Below are positions 1 to 10,398 of a stretch of 36,938 bases of DNA, in pieces; the first letter of the stretch is position 1, and every line of letters begins with the position of its first letter. The notes beneath the pieces were generated by a model, which did not search any database, had not been told where the DNA came from, and was given only the letters and a program-made list of their open reading frames with translations. Source of the DNA: Methanobrevibacter olleyae (GTDB taxonomy: Archaea; Methanobacteriota; Methanobacteria; Methanobacteriales; Methanobacteriaceae); contig NZ_FOTL01000024.1 in assembly GCF_900114585.1 (NCBI RefSeq), positions 1 to 36,938 of the forward strand, in the 5' to 3' direction. The position numbers were made by a program, and so were the translations under genes.

Positions 1-334
1 TATACGAAAATGCAAAGGAATTAAAAAATTGTTTTAAACAAAATTCTTCAAAAAAAGCGATTGAAAAATTTAAAAATTATTATAGAAAATTAATGATTCG
101 ATTCCAGAAGTTTTAATGCAATTTGTAAACAAACATGTCTTAAATCACTTCAAAAGATACATAGAATACTTAGATGATGAAAATATTGAAAAAACATCAA
201 ATAAAGTAGAAAATTACTACAGACAAACAAATCCAGAAAAAATTAAGAAAACTTACAAAACTAAAAATGGAATTCTAACATTTTTAGACTACCAAATGAA
301 AAACTGGACAAAAAATCACATAAAAATAAAATAA
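1..334 (+). pseudogene. Transposase C-terminal remnant with frameshift
   Basis: This is the 3' end of a DDE-type transposase gene, cut by the window start. Reading frame 3 is open from base 3 (YENAKELKNCF...) and stops at 114-116. The continuation IPEVLMQFVNKHVLNHF is in frame 2 and runs to the stop at 332-334. The two join at the A run near 85-89, where one missing A would explain the shift. The tail has the pattern TSNKVENYYRQT followed by basic residues and a YKTKNGI segment. This resembles the region around the last catalytic glutamate in ISL3-like transposases; the family is inferred by resemblance only. No SD precedes the internal ATG at 116, so a separate 72-residue gene is unlikely. 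The matching terminal inverted repeat was not found downstream. Confidence 0.6.
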
Positions 335-496
335 GCCTATAAAATTTTACAACCTCATTTTTTTTAAAAAAAAATATTTAATAACAATAGAAAAATTAAT
401 AGTGAAAAATAATTAAAAAAAAGAAATTAATAAATTAAAAAGACTTAGTCAGAGTTTTAAAATAAATTTAAAAAAAGAAAATAGCTAAGAAAAATC
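335..496. other. AT-rich spacer after transposase remnant
   Basis: No gene is visible. The part next to the recJ-like stop reads, in the sense of that gene, TTAAGATTTTTCTTA followed by a T-rich stretch, which could act as its terminator. A short GACTAAGTC palindrome follows near 444-452. Confidence 0.4.
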
Positions 497-1861
497 TTAA
501 CTATTTAATTGAGACTCGATAATCTGATCAACTAAATGTAAGAATTGATTCTTAGCTTCATATGGTATAATAGCGCCTGCTGCTATGTCATGTCCACCAC
601 CTTGTCCACCGAAGTTAACTGAAGCATCAGCTAAAGCTTTACCTAAATTAACTCCACATGTAACCATTGGTCGTGTAGCTCTACCAGAAACTTTAATATC
701 TTTATGAAGTCTAGATAGGCCTAAAATAGGCTTATTATCATCTAATATTTTAGCAGACATTCCTACACCAGCAATTGTTCCAATGATACTTTTAAGGACT
801 TTATCTTCACTGTAAATATATTGAATATAATTCATTTGTTGGGCACCTTCACGGTTAATCCAATCAAACCCTTTAGTGAGATTATCCCTATAAGATTTTT
901 GAAATTTGAGAGCTTTATCTAAAGGCTCTTCTCGCTCACCAAGAATAATGCTAAGTGCTAATCCATATTCCTTGTTTTTACCACAAGCATCTAAGATTGC
1001 AGAATACTCTTCTAAATTACGTAAAACAGGATGCTCACGAGGAACACTATAAACATCCCCAAATATTTGAGGATTTATTTTTACAAGTTCATCTTTAACA
1101 ACATCCTTTTCCTCATCTTCTAATTCAATGAAATTAATACCATAAGAAACACCCATTTTTTCAAGGAGTCCTTGGGAGTTCTCCAAGCTACCAGTTAAAC
1201 CTGGAAGTGGGGGGTTTAAAGTATAAGCAATTGATTTAAATAAAGGTTCTTGTGTTTTAGAGACTATCTTTAAATCTTCATGGATTTCTAAATTACCTGC
1301 TTCTTGACCATCTTTTAATATTAATTGGTTTACACCAGTAAATCTATTCTGACATTGCATATCACCAAAAGCACCGATAAGTGCCATATATGCTAAATGT
1401 TTCTTACCCATATCTCTAACAACCAAATAGCTAGAACCTGCACCACTTATTTCACGACTTCCGTCAACACCAAATAAATGAGGGTTTACATGAACAAGAT
1501 TATCTTTAGGTTTATGAGTACTTGGCTGATGGTGGTCTGCAACAATAACATCAGATTTTAGGGAATTAAGTTGTTTAATACAAGCACTGCCCATATCTGA
1601 AAAAACGTATAATTCATATTTTTCCTTTGCAACATCCCTAATTACATCTGGTTTTAAACGAGGAACAATAGTTATATGGAATTGTCCCCCTTCTTCTTTT
1701 ATAGCATTAGCTATAACACCAGCTGCGGATATTCCGTCAGCATCATTATGAGAAATTAATCTAATAATGTTATCATTTTCAATATGCTTTTTAAGCATAT
1801 CACAAGCTTCACTAGCCCTATTTAAAAGAGCGTGATGTTTTTCACTATCTCTATTTGACAA
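497..1861 (-). CDS. RecJ-like DHH-family single-strand exonuclease
   Basis: This is a DHH/DHHA1 phosphoesterase of the archaeal RecJ type. Homologues in related archaea are 5'-3' exonucleases, some bound to the GINS part of the replisome (GAN). Visible motifs are HNDADG near the N-terminus (motif I), SDMGSA, the DHH signature in VIVADHHQP, and a C-terminal GGQGGGHD glycine-rich motif typical of DHHA1. The frame is open back to an ATG at 1921, but that would run 71 nt into rpsO. The TTG at 1861, which overlaps the rpsO end by 11 nt and lies 37 residues before motif I, fits family length better. No good SD precedes it, so coupling to rpsO translation is likely. It probably forms an operon with rpsO. 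The function class is sure; the start is uncertain. Confidence 0.85.
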   Translation of the reverse strand: MSNRDSEKHHALLNRASEACDMLKKHIENDNIIRLISHNDADGISAAGVIANAIKEEGGQFHITIVPRLKPDVIRDVAKEKYELYVFSDMGSACIKQLNSLKSDVIVADHHQPSTHKPKDNLVHVNPHLFGVDGSREISGAGSSYLVVRDMGKKHLAYMALIGAFGDMQCQNRFTGVNQLILKDGQEAGNLEIHEDLKIVSKTQEPLFKSIAYTLNPPLPGLTGSLENSQGLLEKMGVSYGINFIELEDEEKDVVKDELVKINPQIFGDVYSVPREHPVLRNLEEYSAILDACGKNKEYGLALSIILGEREEPLDKALKFQKSYRDNLTKGFDWINREGAQQMNYIQYIYSEDKVLKSIIGTIAGVGMSAKILDDNKPILGLSRLHKDIKVSGRATRPMVTCGVNLGKALADASVNFGGQGGGHDIAAGAIIPYEAKNQFLHLVDQIIESQLNS

Positions 1862-2249
1862 GGAGTGCTGCTTTTGTTGGATCGTATCTCCATCCTTCTG
1901 GTAATTGGCCATTTGCTGCATAGTATCTACCTAATCTACGAATTCTAGATTCAATGATAGTTAATCCTCTTTTACCATGAAGGTCTTTTGGGTTTTCTTC
2001 TAAATGATCTCTGATATTTACTGCTCTTCTGATTAAATTCATTAAATCTTCAGGGTAGTCTTCTGCTTGATCGTTTCTTTTTAAGATTTGGGTAATCTTT
2101 TCACCAGTTACTTCTTTAACACTAGGAATACCATATTGATCTCTTAAAATTACTCCGATTTGACTTGCAGTTTTACCTTCTCTTTTGAATTTTACAATAA
2201 ATTCTTCGATTTCTTCATTAGTATATGCAATCCATTCTGGTCTTGCCAT
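1851..2249 (-). CDS. rps15: 30S ribosomal protein S15 (archaeal/S13e type)
   Basis: The 132-residue product has the archaeal S15 layout: an N-terminal extension ([21 protein letters not shown]) and the C-terminal S15 helical core with KDLHGKRGL and RRLGRYY. It binds 16S rRNA in the small-subunit platform. The frame opens five codons upstream, but the ATG at 2249 has GGAGAGG about 6 nt before it and starts the conserved MARPEW sequence, so this start is chosen. The stop overlaps the recJ-like gene, suggesting cotranscription. A TATA-like ACTATAAATAA lies about 30 nt before the start in the minus sense. Confidence 0.95.
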   Translation of the reverse strand: MARPEWIAYTNEEIEEFIVKFKREGKTASQIGVILRDQYGIPSVKEVTGEKITQILKRNDQAEDYPEDLMNLIRRAVNIRDHLEENPKDLHGKRGLTIIESRIRRLGRYYAANGQLPEGWRYDPTKAALLVK

Positions 2250-2657
2250 AAATATCCTCTCCAATAAGTTTTTTGATTATTTATAGTAAGGTCCTTTGTA
2301 AAATAATTCATCAATGAATTTTAATCAAGATAAACTATTTTAAATTCAAAAAATGAAAAAAATCTTTAAAAATAATTGATATTAAACTAAATTAAAGATA
2401 ATAAGTTTTAAATTTAAACAATTAAGCTACAATAATAAAGAATTTAATTAATTTAAATCCAATATACTAAATTTAATAAAAAGACTAGATAACTAAATTT
2501 AATAAAAAGATTAATTTAATTATAAAACTTTAAATTATTAATAGAATTCAATTTTTTAATCATATAATTTAATCCATCATTAATAAAATAGACGAAATCA
2601 TAGATAAAATTGTCTAAAATACTTATTGTTAATTAGAAAAATATTTAAAAAAATTTA
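2250..2657. other. AT-rich intergenic region with rps15 promoter
   Basis: No gene or structured RNA is visible in these 408 bases. The end next to rps15 holds its SD and a TATA-like box (ACTATAAATAA in the minus sense, near 2278-2288). The rest is simple A/T sequence with short direct repeats such as AAATTTAATAAAAAGA around 2468-2515. Confidence 0.4.
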
Positions 2658-3215
2658 TTATTCATCCCTTTGATTTGTATACCAATTGATAAATTTTTCT
2701 AAAGAATTTCTTCTATGTGAAAACTGGTTTTTGTCTTTAGTTGTAAGTTCTCCAAAGGTTTTATCTTCTTCCTCTACTAAAAATAGTGGGTCGTATGCAA
2801 AACCAAAACTACCTCTTTCTTCAAAAGCTATTTGACCTTTGATGCGCCCTAAAAAGACCTTGGGCTCAGAATTGGGAGCACAATACCCAATAACTGACCT
2901 GAATTCAGCGTATCTATCGTCAACTCCATCCATAAGTTTTAATATATTTTGGTTTCCAAGTGAATCTTGTACATATGATGAATAAGTTCCTGGAAAGCCA
3001 TTTAAAGCTCTTATGAATAAACCAGCATCTTCAACAATCACAGATTTATTTAACTCTTGGCAAGCATATTTTGCACCAAATTTTGCTACATCCTCAAGAG
3101 TTCCTTGAGGTTCCATGTAACCTAAATTAATATGCTCAAGTTCAACACCAAAAAGTTTGAAAATATTCTCTGCTTCTATTACTTTATGTTTGTTCCCAGT
3201 TATAAATGTTATCAT
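2658..3215 (-). CDS. rdgB: XTP/dITP diphosphatase (Ham1/RdgB family)
   Basis: This enzyme hydrolyses non-canonical purine triphosphates (XTP, dITP, ITP) to monophosphates and pyrophosphate, cleaning the nucleotide pool. The 185-residue protein matches the usual length. Visible motifs, in order, are TGNKHK at residues 7-12 (substrate and phosphate binding), [17 protein letters not shown], the GFAYDPLF motif and HRRNSL near the C-terminus. The ATG start gives the canonical [12 protein letters not shown]-terminus, but no clear SD precedes it, so it may be leaderless. It appears to be a single-gene unit between two long AT-rich spacers. Confidence 0.93.
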   Translation of the reverse strand: MITFITGNKHKVIEAENIFKLFGVELEHINLGYMEPQGTLEDVAKFGAKYACQELNKSVIVEDAGLFIRALNGFPGTYSSYVQDSLGNQNILKLMDGVDDRYAEFRSVIGYCAPNSEPKVFLGRIKGQIAFEERGSFGFAYDPLFLVEEEDKTFGELTTKDKNQFSHRRNSLEKFINWYTNQRDE

Positions 3216-3298
3216 AGTTTTAATTATATGAAAAATTATTTAATATATTTATCTAAAAAATTTGAGATTATAAAAAAGTTTAGGATTAAAAATAAAAA

Positions 3299-3436
3299 TT
3301 TATCATCTATCTATAAATAAAATAATTAAAAAATAAATTTAAGATTTATCATCTATTTATAAATAAAATAATTAAAAAATAAATTTAAGATTTATCATCT
3401 ATTTATAAATAATATAATTAAAAAATAAATTTAAAA
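3299..3436. repeat. Tandem repeat, 3 x 46 bp
   Basis: Three near-identical units begin at 3299, 3345 and 3391 with TTTATCATCTAT and end with AAAATAAATTT plus a short A-rich tail. The first has C for T at position 13 and the third has small changes near its end. It fills most of the spacer between rdgB and kae1-bud32. The period is constant with no unique spacers, so it is not a CRISPR. The rest of the spacer 3216-3522 is plain A/T sequence. Confidence 0.85.
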
Positions 3437-3522
3437 TTTCCAAAAAATTTTACAATCCCAAAAAATTTTAAAAAAATAGAAATAGAAATTTTGTATAAGA
3501 CAAATTAAGAGACAAGCATAAA

Positions 3523-5386
<1,864 letters not shown>

Positions 5387-6451
5387 ATGATAGAAGGATT
5401 AAAAACTTATGGCTCAGAGAAATTAGTAAAAGAATTGCAAAACTTAAAAAATCCTATTTTTATATGTACAATAGCTACAACTGAAACTTCTAAAATTCCA
5501 GGACTTACTGGTGCTGGAGCTAGTCCAAAACTTACTAAATACACTCCAGCTGGAGATGCAGAACTTATTTTAGATGGAGAGGTTAAATGTATGAAAGACA
5601 TTCCACAAACAATTATTGGAGAAGTTGTTACCCCTACTCCATCAATGATTACAAAGGGTTCTCTTACACTTTGTGACTGTCCAGTTATGGTATTAGATGC
5701 TGGAAGTGAAATCAAAGCAAATTCTGATGTTTTTGATATAAGTGATGGAAAACATGGCAAAGACATTCGTACTGGAAAGGCTGTAGAAGAACCAGAAGAA
5801 CTCTTTAAAAAAGGTTTTGATTTGGCTTTAATTTTATCTGAAAATTATGATTATATTGTAATTGGAGAAAGCCTACCTGCTGGTACAACTACTGCACTTG
5901 GTGTTTTAGTTGGACTTGGTTATGATGCTAAAGGAAAGGTCAGTGGATGTATGAATACTAATCCTCATGAAATGAAAAATGCAATTGTTGAAGAAGGATT
6001 AGCTAATGCTGGTTTAAAAGAATATAAAGGCAATGATCCCTTCGATGTAATTAGAGCTGTTGGAGATCCTATGCTTCCAGCTATTGCAGGAGTTCTTATG
6101 GGCTCTAAAGTACCAGTTGTTTTAGCAGGGGGAACTCAACTTACAGCAGTATATGCAATTGCAAAAGCATTAGACCCTGATTTTGACTTTTCAAACACTT
6201 GTCTTGCAACTACATCATTTGTAGTAAAAGATGAAACTGCAGATATCCTTGATATAACAGAACAAATAGGAGATATCTCTGTAAATGCAGTGAATCCTAA
6301 CTTTGAAATATCTCGTGTAGAAGGACTTAAAAATTATACAGAAGGATATATTAAAGAAGGAGCAGGTGCTGGAGGTGCTATGTTTTTAGCACTTATGCTG
6401 GGAAATAAAATTGATGATATTCGCGAATCTATTGAAAATGCTTGTAGTTAA
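5387..6451 (+). CDS. cobT: Archaeal nicotinate-nucleotide phosphoribosyltransferase (CobT, UPF0284)
   Basis: This 354-residue protein belongs to the archaeal CobT-like family (formerly UPF0284). It is predicted to activate the lower base of cobamides using nicotinate mononucleotide, in the nucleotide-loop branch of cobamide synthesis that supplies methyltransferases of methanogenesis. Visible features are the N-terminal TGAGASPKLTKYTPAGDAE region, the glycine-rich GESLPAGTTTALGVL segment and VVLAGGTQLTAV, which match the phosphoribosyltransferase fold. The ATG at 5387 follows GATGAT, a weak SD. The gene stands alone, divergent from kae1-bud32. The family is clear; the exact base used cannot be told from sequence. 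Confidence 0.88.
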   Translation: MIEGLKTYGSEKLVKELQNLKNPIFICTIATTETSKIPGLTGAGASPKLTKYTPAGDAELILDGEVKCMKDIPQTIIGEVVTPTPSMITKGSLTLCDCPVMVLDAGSEIKANSDVFDISDGKHGKDIRTGKAVEEPEELFKKGFDLALILSENYDYIVIGESLPAGTTTALGVLVGLGYDAKGKVSGCMNTNPHEMKNAIVEEGLANAGLKEYKGNDPFDVIRAVGDPMLPAIAGVLMGSKVPVVLAGGTQLTAVYAIAKALDPDFDFSNTCLATTSFVVKDETADILDITEQIGDISVNAVNPNFEISRVEGLKNYTEGYIKEGAGAGGAMFLALMLGNKIDDIRESIENACS

Positions 6452-6591
6452 ATTATTTTTAATTTAGCTATCTTTTTTTAAAATAAAAAATAATTCGTAG
6501 CAAGTGAAACAATGTATTAAATTAAAAAAAGTGCCTAAAATCGATTAAAAAAAGATGAAAATTATACAAAAATAGTTAGGAAAGAATTTCA

Positions 6592-6626
6592 GTCAAGGTT
6601 TTAGCCTAAGGGCAAAAAGAGCTTGG
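6592..6626 (-). terminator. 3'-flanking hairpin element (Sm-like gene copy)
   Basis: In the minus sense it reads CCAAGCTCTTTTTGCC, then CTTAGGCTAAAA, then CCTTGACTGAAA. It starts 3 nt after the TAA of the Sm-like gene. It shares the CCAAGC...CCTTGA frame with the elements after the Mrr-like gene, ilvC and argS. The arms can pair as an imperfect hairpin containing T runs, which fits a termination or 3'-processing signal. Confidence 0.55.
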
Positions 6627-6629
6627 TGG

Positions 6630-6827
6630 TTATTCTTTAATAGAAATAAATGCTATTTTTCCACCTTTAATAACTTTTAAACCTTCATCATTATCTAATA
6701 CCAAATTTAAAAAGTTATCAATGGCAATAATTTTTCCTTCTACTTCTTCCCAGTTTTTTAAACCAATGAGAACATCTTTGCCTTTAAATCTAGCAAACTG
6801 TTTATTTACTTGGAAATTGTCATTCAT
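6630..6827 (-). CDS. Sm-like (LSM) RNA-binding protein
   Basis: This 65-residue protein looks like a single LSM domain. It has FARFKGKDVLIGLKNWEEVEGKIIAIDNFLNLVLDN (the Sm1 motif, with the D..LN pattern) and then KVIKGGKIAFI, which resembles the Sm2 motif with its glycine. Archaeal Sm-like proteins form heptameric or hexameric rings that bind U-rich RNA. At 65 residues it is slightly shorter than the usual 70-85, and Sm2 is degenerate (GGKIAFI rather than IRG), so it may be a divergent paralogue. The ATG has GAGG about 8 nt upstream. A conserved 3' hairpin element follows the stop. Confidence 0.75.
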   Translation of the reverse strand: MNDNFQVNKQFARFKGKDVLIGLKNWEEVEGKIIAIDNFLNLVLDNDEGLKVIKGGKIAFISIKE

Positions 6828-6971
6828 TATTTAGCCTCATTAAATTATAAAAAAAATTAAATTTAATAATTTTAATAATATTTATAAAATATTATTTATA
6901 TTTAATCTATTATAAACTTATTTAATAAAGTTATAATATAAAGTCAAATTAGAAAATCAAAAATGACTAAA

Positions 6972-7118
6972 TTAATTTAAATTTAATTCATTTAAAAGTT
7001 TATCTCTTTCTTTTCTAAGTTCATTTAAAAGTTTTTCATCATTACAACCATCTTTTTCTAATTTTGCTAAAGTGTGTGTAATTGCTTGTAATGTAGTTTC
7101 AAGTTGGTTTACTGACAT
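6972..7118 (-). CDS. Small charged helical protein, 48 residues
   Basis: An ATG at 7118 is preceded by AAGGAGAAAAAGC, a strong SD at good spacing, and opens a frame of 48 codons ending with TAA at 6972-6974. The product begins MSVNQLETTLQAI and ends KLLNELNLN. It is rich in Leu, Glu, Lys and Asn with heptad-like spacing and is predicted wholly alpha-helical or coiled coil; it has one cysteine in DGCNDEK. I do not recognise the family. The good SD, the codon use like neighbouring genes, and the position in an otherwise empty 464-base gap support a real gene. It lies between the Sm-like gene and surE, with about 145 nt to the former, so it probably has its own transcript or is cotranscribed with the Sm-like gene. 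Confidence 0.7.
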   Translation of the reverse strand: MSVNQLETTLQAITHTLAKLEKDGCNDEKLLNELRKERDKLLNELNLN

Positions 7119-7291
7119 GCTTTTTCTCCTTAAACCTTATAGAAATTTAAATTTTTAGTTATTTTAATAGATATCCAATGTCGTATTTTATTATGTTATT
7201 ATGTATTTTATTATGTATTTTATATTATATATTGTTTCTGTATTATAAAATAAAAATTCTCCTAAAATAAAATATATACTAAAATCAATGC

Positions 7292-8071
7292 TTATTTTCC
7301 ATACCATTCTTTCAAAACATCTAAATTATGAGTCATGTCTAATATTAAAGGAGTTAAAGTAGGTAAATTCTCTTCCATAATAATATAATCATCTGAATAT
7401 TTAGGATTATCTTTATATAAAATACCATTAATCCAATAGTAAGGCCTTCCTCTAGGATCTATACGTTTTTCCACAGTAGGTTCATACATTCTATCTGCTA
7501 AAGGACAGATAATAGGATCATAAGAATCTGGATTTGCTGGAACATTTAAATTTAATAGATCAATTCCCTTTGGAAAGCCATTGTCAATAACTTTTTGAAT
7601 AAGATCTCTTAAAATTTTTTGACTTGATGAAAAATCAATTTTAATATGTCCTTCATCAAACTTAATATCATCATCTGGAGTATGTTGGCTAACTGCAATG
7701 GTTGGGATTCCTAAAGAAGCTGCTTCTGTTGCAGCACCTAAAGTACCAGATGTTGAAAGTTCCCCTTTTCCAGTGTTTCTACCTGTATTTATTCCAGAAA
7801 TTACTAAATCTGGTTTTTCATTCATAATTTCATAGATACCAATGGTAACTGCATCAGTAGGAGTTCCGGAAACTCCATATCCTATATCCCCATCTCTTAA
7901 ATTTACTTCTTTAACTCTAAGTGACTCAAAGAGAGTTAATGCATGACCAATTCCACTTTGTTGTTTAGATGGTGCTACTACACAAGTTTCTCCAAACTCT
8001 TTAGCAACTTGTTTAGCTGCTAAAATACCTGATGCATTAACACCATCATCATTAGATAATAAAATTTTCAT
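7292..8071 (-). CDS. surE: 5'/3'-nucleotidase SurE
   Basis: SurE is a divalent-metal phosphatase that dephosphorylates nucleoside monophosphates and is linked to stationary survival in bacteria. The metal-binding SNDDG motif sits at residues 6-10, and the family signature segments SGINTGRNTG and the GTPTDAV region follow. LLNLNVPANPDS is also typical. The frame is open four codons further to a TTG, but the ATG at 8071 gives the canonical MKILLSNDDG start; GATGG just upstream may serve as a weak SD. The 259-residue length is normal. The gene appears to be a single unit. Confidence 0.94.
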   Translation of the reverse strand: MKILLSNDDGVNASGILAAKQVAKEFGETCVVAPSKQQSGIGHALTLFESLRVKEVNLRDGDIGYGVSGTPTDAVTIGIYEIMNEKPDLVISGINTGRNTGKGELSTSGTLGAATEAASLGIPTIAVSQHTPDDDIKFDEGHIKIDFSSSQKILRDLIQKVIDNGFPKGIDLLNLNVPANPDSYDPIICPLADRMYEPTVEKRIDPRGRPYYWINGILYKDNPKYSDDYIIMEENLPTLTPLILDMTHNLDVLKEWYGK

Positions 8072-8255
8072 AGGAACCATCAAAATAATAAAAATTAGAT
8101 AGCAAATAAATTAAATAAAAAATTAAAAAATCTATATTAAATCAATAAAATCCATATAAACCAAATAAAATATATATAAACTAAATAAAATAACAAAAAA
8201 GAAAGTGTTTAATTTTAAATTAAAATAAATTTAATATAAATCAATTAGTTTAAAA

Positions 8256-8954
8256 TTATTTATTAGCAGAAATCAATTTTCTAGCTGCTCTCATATCATT
8301 ATTATAAATATGGCCAGAACTAGAATAATAATGAACTCCACCAAAGTTTAATTTATCCCCCATTATTTCTTTATTTACTTCATCTTTCATTTTAATACCA
8401 ATATATGTTATGAAAAACATATTAGAATAAAATGCCCCAAATATATCATTAGAACGGAAGAAACAATGAATAGTTAATTCTCCATCTCTTACAATAATCT
8501 GTAATACCTGTAAACATGGAATATCTTCTCTTTCACCATCTAATACAGGGTCAATAGTAACAGCTACTGCACGATTACTTCCAGTAGAAGTTAAAATCCT
8601 TTCTTTCATAGTTTCAAATTGATCTATACCAAAATGCTCTAAGATACGATTAGGATAAGTATAAACAAAACCTTGATCATCTCTTATTTCAAAAGATTTT
8701 ACATATTCATATAAAGCATCTCCCTTAATCGGACATGAATCAATGTCAAATCTTCCACTTTTAACTTCTTTTAACATCAATTCAGAAGTCATATGTTGAT
8801 ATTTTGCTCTGAATTTTAAATCTAATGGATCATCAATATAATAATAATTACCAAGACTTTCTTTTAAATGATGATCACTGTCTTTATATGTTTCTTTTCC
8901 TTCTTTTAAGATTTTATTAACAAAATCTAAGTAACATTGACCAATAGATAACAT
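8256..8954 (-). CDS. thyA: Methanogen-type thymidylate synthase
   Basis: This 232-residue protein matches the short archaeal form of thymidylate synthase found in Methanobacteriales and Methanococcales. It converts dUMP to dTMP with a one-carbon donor, presumed to be a methylene-tetrahydropterin. The catalytic cysteine is C147 in DIPCLQVLQ, which aligns with the PC.QxxQ region of ThyA; the RDGEL stretch and the nucleotide-binding HYYSSSGHIYNND (H.Y..D) follow. The SNRAV arginine is a candidate phosphate ligand. The ATG start has AAGGAA about 11 nt upstream, a poor SD. It is shorter than the bacterial enzyme (about 264), as usual for this subfamily. A dCMP hydroxymethylase role cannot be excluded by sequence alone. 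Confidence 0.88.
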   Translation of the reverse strand: MLSIGQCYLDFVNKILKEGKETYKDSDHHLKESLGNYYYIDDPLDLKFRAKYQHMTSELMLKEVKSGRFDIDSCPIKGDALYEYVKSFEIRDDQGFVYTYPNRILEHFGIDQFETMKERILTSTGSNRAVAVTIDPVLDGEREDIPCLQVLQIIVRDGELTIHCFFRSNDIFGAFYSNMFFITYIGIKMKDEVNKEIMGDKLNFGGVHYYSSSGHIYNNDMRAARKLISANK

Positions 8955-9279
8955 AATAAACTATTCCTTAAAATTATAATTGAAAACAATCTAAATTTTT
9001 AAAAAAAAAATTCTGTTTCATTGTAAATTATATAACTAATATTATTATATAATTTCATTATTATAAATATTTTTAATTAATTTTAAAAAAAATTGAAAAG
9101 TTAAGAAAAATAATAAAAATTTAATAAATTAATAAAAATTTAATAAATTAATAAAAATTTAATAAAATAATAAAAAGTATAAAAAATTATGAAAAACTGA
9201 AAAGCTATGAAAAATTAATAAAAATTATATATTGAGAAAATATAAATATATTATATTAAAATTAGGATTAGGTGAAAAT
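8955..9279. other. AT-rich divergent spacer thyA / Mrr-like gene
   Basis: No gene is visible in these 325 bases. It holds a 19-bp tandem repeat at 9110-9166 and TATA-like sequences for the two divergent genes, e.g. TTATATAAT near 9027-9054. The frame of the Mrr-like gene opens at a TTG at 9232, within this spacer. Confidence 0.4.
9110..9166. repeat. Tandem repeat, 3 x 19 bp
   Basis: Three units of TTAATAAAAATTTAATAAA lie head to tail, the first with A for T at its start. A partial fourth unit follows. The unit is pure A/T and sits upstream of the Mrr-like gene. Confidence 0.8.
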
Positions 9280-10398
9280 GTGGAAAAGCCACAATTAGTG
9301 AATTTTATAGCTAAAGTTCTTGAAGATTCTGGCTTTAAAGTTTATAAAAATTTTAAAACATCACAACAAGTTGTAGACATATATGCAATCTTACAAACAT
9401 CAATGGGGGATTTCGGTTTAGTCGTTGCATGTAAAAACTATGACAAGGACTGGGAAGTTGGAATTGATGTTTTAAAAGAAATGGAAGTTATTGGTAAAAA
9501 ACTTAAAGCATCTAAAGTTGCTGTTGTAACTAGTTCTGGTTTTTCTTCTCAAGCAAAAAGATATGCTCAAGAGAGAAAAGTCAAATTAATAGATAGAAAC
9601 AACCTTGTTACTTTAGCTAAAAAATATTCAAATAAAAAGAAAGAAACAAAACAAAGATTAAAACGTGAAGCAGATAGACTCACTGATATTGATAGTGATT
9701 CATTCTATAAAGATGTTAACAGAGATTATATTGACAATAGGTCAAATTATGATAGAAGTTATGAATATGATAATAGGTTTCAAGGAACTTATGAAGATTA
9801 TGAAGAATATGCTGAAGACATGGAATATTATGAGAATGAAGTTGGTGGATTAGAGTTAAGTCATTACGATGAGTACGATGATGATTTATATCGTGCTGAA
9901 TTTTTAAATAAAACCTCTATAGATAACAATTCCGGCATAAATAGTTCTTTATTATCAAATCATCAAAAAGAAGCTCCGAAAAGAAGAAGATCTTTTCTTT
10001 CAAGCAGTAGATTAAATAATCCTCTTAGTCAAAGAAGAGGTGATTCTGATAATAGACAAAAGTTTATCTCTCATTCTGATAATGCATTAACTAAGTTTAG
10101 TAGACAAAGTCCTCAAAAACCAAGGAAACCTATTGGAGATATTATTAAACCTATATTAAGTAATCCTATAGCATCTGTTGCTATTGTTGTTATTATTTCA
10201 TATTTAATTGGATTTATCCTTGGAAAAATAGCAAGAGTACCTACAGGATTTTTAGGAATCAGCGAACTTATAATAGCATTAGTATTATCCTATGGTATAG
10301 TATTATACGCAGATAGAGAAGCAGATGTTTTAGTAAAAGGAACAATTGTATTCTTTATTTCATTAGTAATTATTATAATATTGACTGTTGCTTTTTAG
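9280..10398 (+). CDS. Membrane-anchored Mrr-like restriction endonuclease-fold protein
   Basis: The N-terminal ~120 residues show an Mrr/restriction-endonuclease-like fold: a helix (LVNFIAKVLEDSGF), the metal-site aspartate in VVDIYAIL (D33), the lysine strand GLVVACKNY (K52, motif D-Xn-AxK with Ala-Cys where Glu/Gln is usual), and then VAVVTSSGFSSQAKRYAQERKVKLIDR, typical of Mrr_cat. A central linker (about 125-290) is very rich in Asp, Glu and Tyr and then basic/Ser-rich. Three C-terminal hydrophobic segments lie near residues 296-318, 325-344 and 352-372. The frame opens at a TTG (9232), but GTG at 9280 follows TTAGGTGAAAAT, a proper SD, so this start is preferred. Its substrate is unknown; it lacks adjacent methylase genes, so it is not an obvious restriction system. 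Confidence 0.75.
   Translation: MEKPQLVNFIAKVLEDSGFKVYKNFKTSQQVVDIYAILQTSMGDFGLVVACKNYDKDWEVGIDVLKEMEVIGKKLKASKVAVVTSSGFSSQAKRYAQERKVKLIDRNNLVTLAKKYSNKKKETKQRLKREADRLTDIDSDSFYKDVNRDYIDNRSNYDRSYEYDNRFQGTYEDYEEYAEDMEYYENEVGGLELSHYDEYDDDLYRAEFLNKTSIDNNSGINSSLLSNHQKEAPKRRRSFLSSSRLNNPLSQRRGDSDNRQKFISHSDNALTKFSRQSPQKPRKPIGDIIKPILSNPIASVAIVVIISYLIGFILGKIARVPTGFLGISELIIALVLSYGIVLYADREADVLVKGTIVFFISLVIIIILTVAF

Noticed and set aside
116-334. Separate 72-residue gene starting at ATG 116
   Set aside because: The frame continues upstream without its own SD and joins an upstream transposase frame after a one-base shift, so it is part of a broken gene.
497-1921. RecJ-like gene starting at ATG 1921 or 1912
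   Set aside because: This would overlap 60-70 nt of rps15 and add residues unlike the family; a TTG at 1861 fits better, though no start has a good SD.
3132-3320. 62-residue plus-strand frame
   Set aside because: It lies mostly opposite the rdgB start and then in A/T repeat sequence, with no SD and low-complexity product.
3299-3436. CRISPR array
   Set aside because: Repeats are head to tail without unique spacers, of pure A/T character, and no cas genes are nearby; the same applies to the other tandem repeats.
5407-5766. 119-residue minus-strand frame inside cobT
   Set aside because: It is the mirror of the well-supported cobT gene and has no family resemblance.
9280-10398. Restriction-modification system
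   Set aside because: No methyltransferase or specificity gene is adjacent, and the protein is membrane-anchored, unlike known Mrr enzymes.
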